DNA from: Elysia marginata
Lineage: Eukaryota > Mollusca > Gastropoda > Plakobranchidae
DNA length: 20,527 bases
Assembly: GCA_019649035.1 (NCBI GenBank)
Contig: BMAT01005454.1
Span: 108,434-128,960, forward strand
Reading direction: 5' to 3'
Part shown: positions 12,301-18,300 of the stretch, piece by piece
How the letters are laid out: every line of letters starts with the position of its first letter
Numbering within the stretch: position 1 is the first letter of the stretch
Made by a program: the position numbers and the translations under genes
Notes under the pieces: generated by a model
The model's database searches: none
What the model was told of the DNA's origin: nothing
What the model saw: the letters and a program-made list of their open reading frames with translations, nothing else

Positions 12301-15300
12301 TCACTGTGGAAATGAAGGCACAGAGGAAAACGATCTGTACACAACTGTTAGAAAGATTCACTCATGACGGCGAGCGTTTTCTGCGGAGCATCATCACTGG
12401 TGACGAGTCTTGGGTGCATCACTATCACCCAGAGACAAGATGCAGTCTATGCAGTACCGACACAAGAACTCTCCAGCCCCGAAGAAGTTCAAAGTCGTCG
12501 CATCAGCTCGAAAGGTTTTGCTGACAATATTCTGGGACATGGAAGGTATCGTCCATATTGAGTTTTTGGAGCAAGGCACAACAATAAATTCAGAGAGATC
12601 TGTGTCAACTCTGCGTGCATTGAAGGGCGGACTCAGATGGGTTTGACAGGACAAAGTCAAAGACATCATCCAGCACGATAATGCTTGGCCACACACCAGT
12701 CGCCAAACCCAGTGCGCTTTACAGCAGTTGGAACTTCCTACCATACCACATCCGCCATACAGTCCTGATTTGGCCCCGTCTGACTTTTTCTTATTTCCTT
12801 TGCTGAAGAAACATCTCAAGGGAAATCACTATGAAACCGATGCAGAAGTTGAGGCGGATGTTTGCTCTTGGTGCCGATCCCAGACACCAGAATTCTTCGC
12901 CGACGGAATGCGAAAACTTGTACAGCGCTGGCGCCTCTGTATTGAACGCGATGGTGACTATGTTGAAAAATAATAGTTCATCAGATAGGTGAGACTCTAA
13001 GCTTTCATTTGATGTGTAACTTACTCCTGTAGTCCTTCAAATAAAAAAGTTATTCAAAAACGGCCCTTATTTATCAGCCTGCCCTCGTATTTTGGACAAA
13101 CTGGATGTTATTGTTGAGTTCTATTATTTGCGGTGATAAGCTTTTAGGGTTTGTGGAGCTTGGGTTAGCACATTTTCTGTAGTAATTTGGGAATTCTTTT
13201 TGCAGTTGTTTGCTCTGTAATCTTATTTGAACTCTAATCTGCCTCTCTGTTTTTCCGTTATATTTTATCTGTCATTTATGTGATTACCTAAATTCACCTA
13301 TAACAGTCAACTCCACTGAAGTCGATGCTGCATAAGTCAATTTTTAATCAAGTTGATCTTTTTTCTTGGCCCTTCCCCCTACAGATAACAAAAGTATCAG
13401 CACGAGCACATAAGTCCATTTTCATATAAGTCGGTCTTGGAAAAGCTCATGCTAGCAAAAAATATGACGATATTCCTTAGCTCCAGTCCTTCTAAACCAC
13501 AATAAAGCTAGACAGATTGAGTCTACACCAGACCCATCGCTGTATAAAGATCCAAGAGAACCTCAGGAGACAATAACCGACCCGAGTCCCCGTATAAAGA
13601 TTCCTGAGAACCTTAGGAGACGTTAAACAACCCTGAAAGCTAGAGAAATAAACCCCTAAAACCGCACTGTTCCATCAGTCTTTGTAATCGACAGTGCTGA
13701 AAGGTTTACAGGTGTGGCTATGCGTAACCCACAAGACTAGGATGATTAAATAAACAAAGTGTCTAGACAACTCGTCTCTCTTTCTGTCTGACTGGTCAAA
13801 GTTTCCTCTCTCCCACCACTGTCTCACCATGAACAAGCTAGGCTTGGCATGTTAGGATTAGTGGCCTAGCGTGCGCCACACAGCTCGAGCCATCTGGCCT
13901 GTGTAGGTGGGTGTGATTCTCGAGGAATGTACAATCTCTATCACTATCACACTACAGTAATGTTAATCACAATATGACTGGTCTCCTGTATTATGGGGCA
14001 CGCGCTCATGTTCCAGATGTGTTGTGCCTTACATAATAAAATCTGCCTGATAAAAAAATAAACAACAACAACCACAACAACAAAAAAACAAATACTCAGA
14101 GAAAATTATACAGACGAAGACAAACAAGGACCTTATGCTTACTTAACTCGATTTTTCACTTAAGTCGATCTTAGTACTTATGTCCCCTGGAAATTGACTT
14201 AAGCAGTGTTGACTGTATTACCTTATACTGAATATTTGATTTTGATATTATATCAAGTTTTTCTCTAGACTGCCAACTCTCTAGTTGAGTTTGTTATTTG
14301 GACTTGTTTCTCATGTTCATGGTCGTCTGACCCAGGTTGCTTTGAGCTTGAACTTGCCCTCACAATAAACCATTGTAAAAGAGTGCAACATAAGCAACTA
14401 CCAAGATTATACAGTAAAAATGCATAAATACTATAATATGAGCTAAGAATAGCCATTTGTTCCACATTGGTATTTGTAAAACTAAAAGAGAGTTGTCTTT
14501 TACATTACAATAGTATGCGAACTGTAAAAAAAAATTTAAAATTAAAGTTAACTGAAATTGTGAAATTTGGACTCATCCTTAACTTTCATTGAAAAACTTT
14601 TCTGGGTGTATTTGGTGCCAGAAATAGTCAAACCCTTGAAAAATAATATGTTGTGGCACTTAGATTTCCTCTCATCTCTAAATGTAAAGCCATGAGGACT
14701 AAACATACTTTCCAGATATAACCAACAAACTAGGTCATATGTCTAGTAACGAGTTTATATAAAATATTTTTTTCCTATTTGGATACATTTGTGTTTTGAA
14801 CAACACATACTTTCCTGAGCTTGAAAATGTAAAGAATACTTTAAATTATCATAATTTTTCTATAAGATGGGGGATTTCGCTGATTACATGCATGATTTTG
14901 TGTACATTTGAAATCTCTATGAACTGTGTTTATTCAAGTTAAATTTTCAAATACTTGACTTATTCTGATAGGTGATAGGAAATAAAACTTCTTAGAAAAC
15001 TTTAGAAACAAACAGGTCTTCTACTGGGAATTAAAATTTTCATTTGATAACGCTACTGGATCTAGTTTTTAAAGAAACGTAAAGAAAACAAACTTTTTGT
15101 GTACAGTACAGTGGACGTCGCCTCCAACAACCTCAGACTCAATGAACCCTTGCATTTAATGAACTGAAATGAAGTCCCAATTTTTTCTCTTCTTCAAAGT
15201 TTACAAATTTCCTTGTACAGAATGACCTAATCTCAGACTAACCTTATTTTCTAACAAACTAAAGGTGAAACTTAAACTAATGATGGGTCTTTTCTCGGCT

Positions 15301-18300
15301 ATCAAGGTATCAAAGGTATTAAAATACATGCATATCAGGGGAAAACCCAGCTAGCATTGCAAAAACTTGCAGCACTGTGTGGGTTGTATTCTTCTAGTTT
15401 AGAATACACTTTCAATGTTGATAGATAGCGAAGAACTTTCTTCTTTGGTTCGTTTTGGGTTACTTTAAAGAGACCTTCCCTTCAACAAACTTTCTACATT
15501 TTCCCGCAAAGCTCCGCGGATTCAAAGTCAGAAGCTGGAGATGAGTAAAAAAAAGCAGACTTGTTCCATCACTGACATCAAACTAGAAACTATGAAAATT
15601 ATTTTCACAAACATTTGGATCTTGCTGTACTAAACCAGTGGTAAGTTTTGCTCATGCTAACCAACCTGTTCTGGATTCAATACCAAACCACTGGGCTTGT
15701 TCTCTCGCCTCGCTATGTCTATGGTTTCCAGTACCGCTTCAATTTGACTGTTCCTGCTCTTCGTGTAGATCACGTTTTGCTCTGTATTGGCATACTTGGG
15801 AGGGAGGTACTCAAACGGACTGTGGGTATCAGGATGTAAAGTGAAGAACTTGTTAGTTTTTCATCATAGACATCAAGAGAAAGAAATTGTACATTGCACT
15901 AGTACTGCAAAAGCGTATTAAATGAGTCTTAACCATAAAAACACCAAACCAACACTGAAATTAAATTTCTGATTTCCAAGCATCATTTCAAAAAATTCAC
16001 GTCTGTAGTATAAATTTAAACTTTACCTATAAGGTAGAAAAGTCCATTTTCTAAAATTGATCACAGGGAACAAATACACTCATTTAGGTGGAAGCTATCA
16101 ATTTATATAGCATTCCTTCCCTTACACTACCTTAAGGTTCCAGGGCATCAACAAAGTTCTTACATATAACATTTATATGCTTTTTTTTTAGATTTTTCCC
16201 GTCAAAGTGATTTCAACCTTCTTGCAAACTAAGATTACAATTTATAAAATCACAGTCTATCTCTGTTGCAAAATACATTAGAAGTTTGAGGCTTACTTTT
16301 TTGAGCCAGGCTTGAGTTGTACTGAAACAAAAAAAAAAAGACAAAAACAAAAGGTGTTTTAAGCCAGAAAAGAATGTACCTTGGTATATGTACACAAAAA
16401 AACGCAAATTTTTATAATCTTTAATATGAAAAGACATCTTATTAAAAAAAAGAATAAAAAAGTAAAGATCGGTGTATGAGAATCTTTGATGCTGATAACA
16501 TTGTTAGGAATAATTTTAGTAATAATAAATAATAATAATAATAAATGACTTTTATATAGCGCTTTACCACTGCCTATGGCGATGCTCAGAGCGCTTTACA
16601 TAGATAAAACTTGCTTTAACAATTACATAAAAACAGCAGCGCGGAGATCTACAAAGACATAAATACATGTAATTGTAAAATTCCTGATTATAAAAAAAAG
16701 ACATAGTTCACTAATAAATTGATTTAAAAATTGTCGATTACTATAATGTTAGCTATTATAAAACACAACAGTTTCCATAAAACATTACTTTAAAAAAAAA
16801 ATTTCTTTAAGATATTTTATCACAATATTATACATAAAAGCAGATATATATTTATAAATATTTTTGGGGGGATATGGTACATTTATAAAAATAATTCATA
16901 AAAGAAAACCAATGGATGTCTTATTAGTCTTTTTCGTACCATAAAGTTACCAGCTTCAAAAAAGATGATCTACATTTCGACTAGAATTGTCTGCTTTTTA
17001 AAAAAAGAAGAAACGATTATCAGCTAAAAATGATCTATGAAATGGAACAAAACATTCAAACTATTTAGTGGAAACTTTGAAAAACAACTATAATGCATAG
17101 GTGCCACTACATAATTTTTAAAAAGGAGGAACTTTACTAGAATTAAGTAACAGATGATGCAACCGCCGAAGGCGGGAGCTTTTCTATGGGGGGTCTGGGG
17201 GCATGCTCCCAAGGAAATTTTTTAAAACTTACCCCTTACTTAAAATTTTTCATTGTTAGACGAATTTATTCTAAACTAGATGATAAAGATCAACACAAAA
17301 GGCTAAGTACATGTACAGATATATCGGTATTTGCGGTAGACTAAATGTAAAAGACTAAAAATCCACATTGCCGGTTTATTTACATATCTATCCCATTTTC
17401 CATTGTCCTTGGCATATTAAGATTTCTAGATGTTATGGCCTTCAGCTTACACCCGTCTCCGTCTGCATTCCTGCCTAAAATAAATTTGCATCCCTCAGCA
17501 AAAATACAAATCTAAGACTAAATCAGATAATGTTAGATGTGAAAATTTACAAGTTAGACCTATAAAAGATCTATAGATCTACAGTACTGTTTGCATAGAT
17601 CTACAGTACTGTTTGCCATCCGATGAAATTTTTATGATATTACCTACAATAGCGGTACTCGGTAGCTAATCTACATCTAGTTCATCTGTCTTGCTTGGCT
17701 AGTACAACCTTGTTGTAGAACCTTCTTCTGACTATGCTGTGCTATGCGTTAGTGCTGTTTAAGGTTGATCGAGTATTAGTTTGCAAACTGTTCGCCTATC
17801 GTTAGACCTATATTACGAAGTTAAGATTGCTTTTGCTTAACGAGAACTGTGCTCTTTCGTATTCTGTTAAAAAAGCTTAACCTGTGCAGGTCCATTTTAC
17901 CTTCTTTCGTTCAAGCTTGAAGCAGTTCCCAACTACCTCCGCTATTTTTTTGCCTCGCAGATGGGATTGTTATGCGGGTTATCTTAGACTTTACCAGTTT
18001 ACCCTGACGTTCGATCCTCTTTTTTATACTCTAACGGAGTAGAATAGAAGTAATTTTATAAACTGAGACCCGTCATGATATGTGTGTCTCCAAATTTGTA
18101 TTGGTCATAGCCGAAATCTGCTTGAAGATTGGGTGACAGTTTTAGATAGCAGAAAAATCAGAAAGGTCGGAACATAGCGTAGTTTCCGCTATTTAGCGGA
18201 AAAGTGGCACCTATGATAATGGGAACTTATTTTGGTTTGTGTAAATATTTTGACCATCTCAGAAATCGAAATAATCAGTATTATCAAACAAAAGAACACA

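Larger units (their letters stand above)
13303..14216. mobile_element. Pogo-like non-autonomous element (0.9 kb)
   Basis: Left end acagtcaactccactgaagt (13303) and right end agcagtgttgactgt (14216) are inverted repeats; both continue into a region with repeated ataagtc / gacttaag blocks (13409-13437, 14145-14200). The same terminus occurs at 5972. A TA sits at both flanks, though one base out of register on the left. The interior has no transposase; it holds a 50-bp duplication and a CA/AAC-rich stretch. It starts 215 bases right of the mariner. Confidence 0.55.

Noticed and set aside
12394-12819. 141-codon minus-strand ORF
   Set aside because: Antisense to the DD34D part of the mariner transposase.
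14265-14465. 66-codon minus-strand ORF in intron 4
   Set aside because: No splice sites that fit exon 4 or 5 phases and no recognisable domain.
15638-15844. Overlapping plus-strand ORFs of 63 and 68 codons
   Set aside because: Antisense shadows of exon 4, which has coding logic and splice sites on the minus strand.
15820-15848. Longer exon 4 starting at 15848, adding FFTLHPDTHS
   Set aside because: The frame is open and ctaacaag could be an acceptor, but it would then need an extra exon to reconcile exon 2 and the microexon. The acceptor tacccacag at 15820 closes all phases.
17024-17212. 62-codon minus-strand ORF
   Set aside because: It crosses the left boundary of the TIR element and includes its G-rich block; not a conserved frame.
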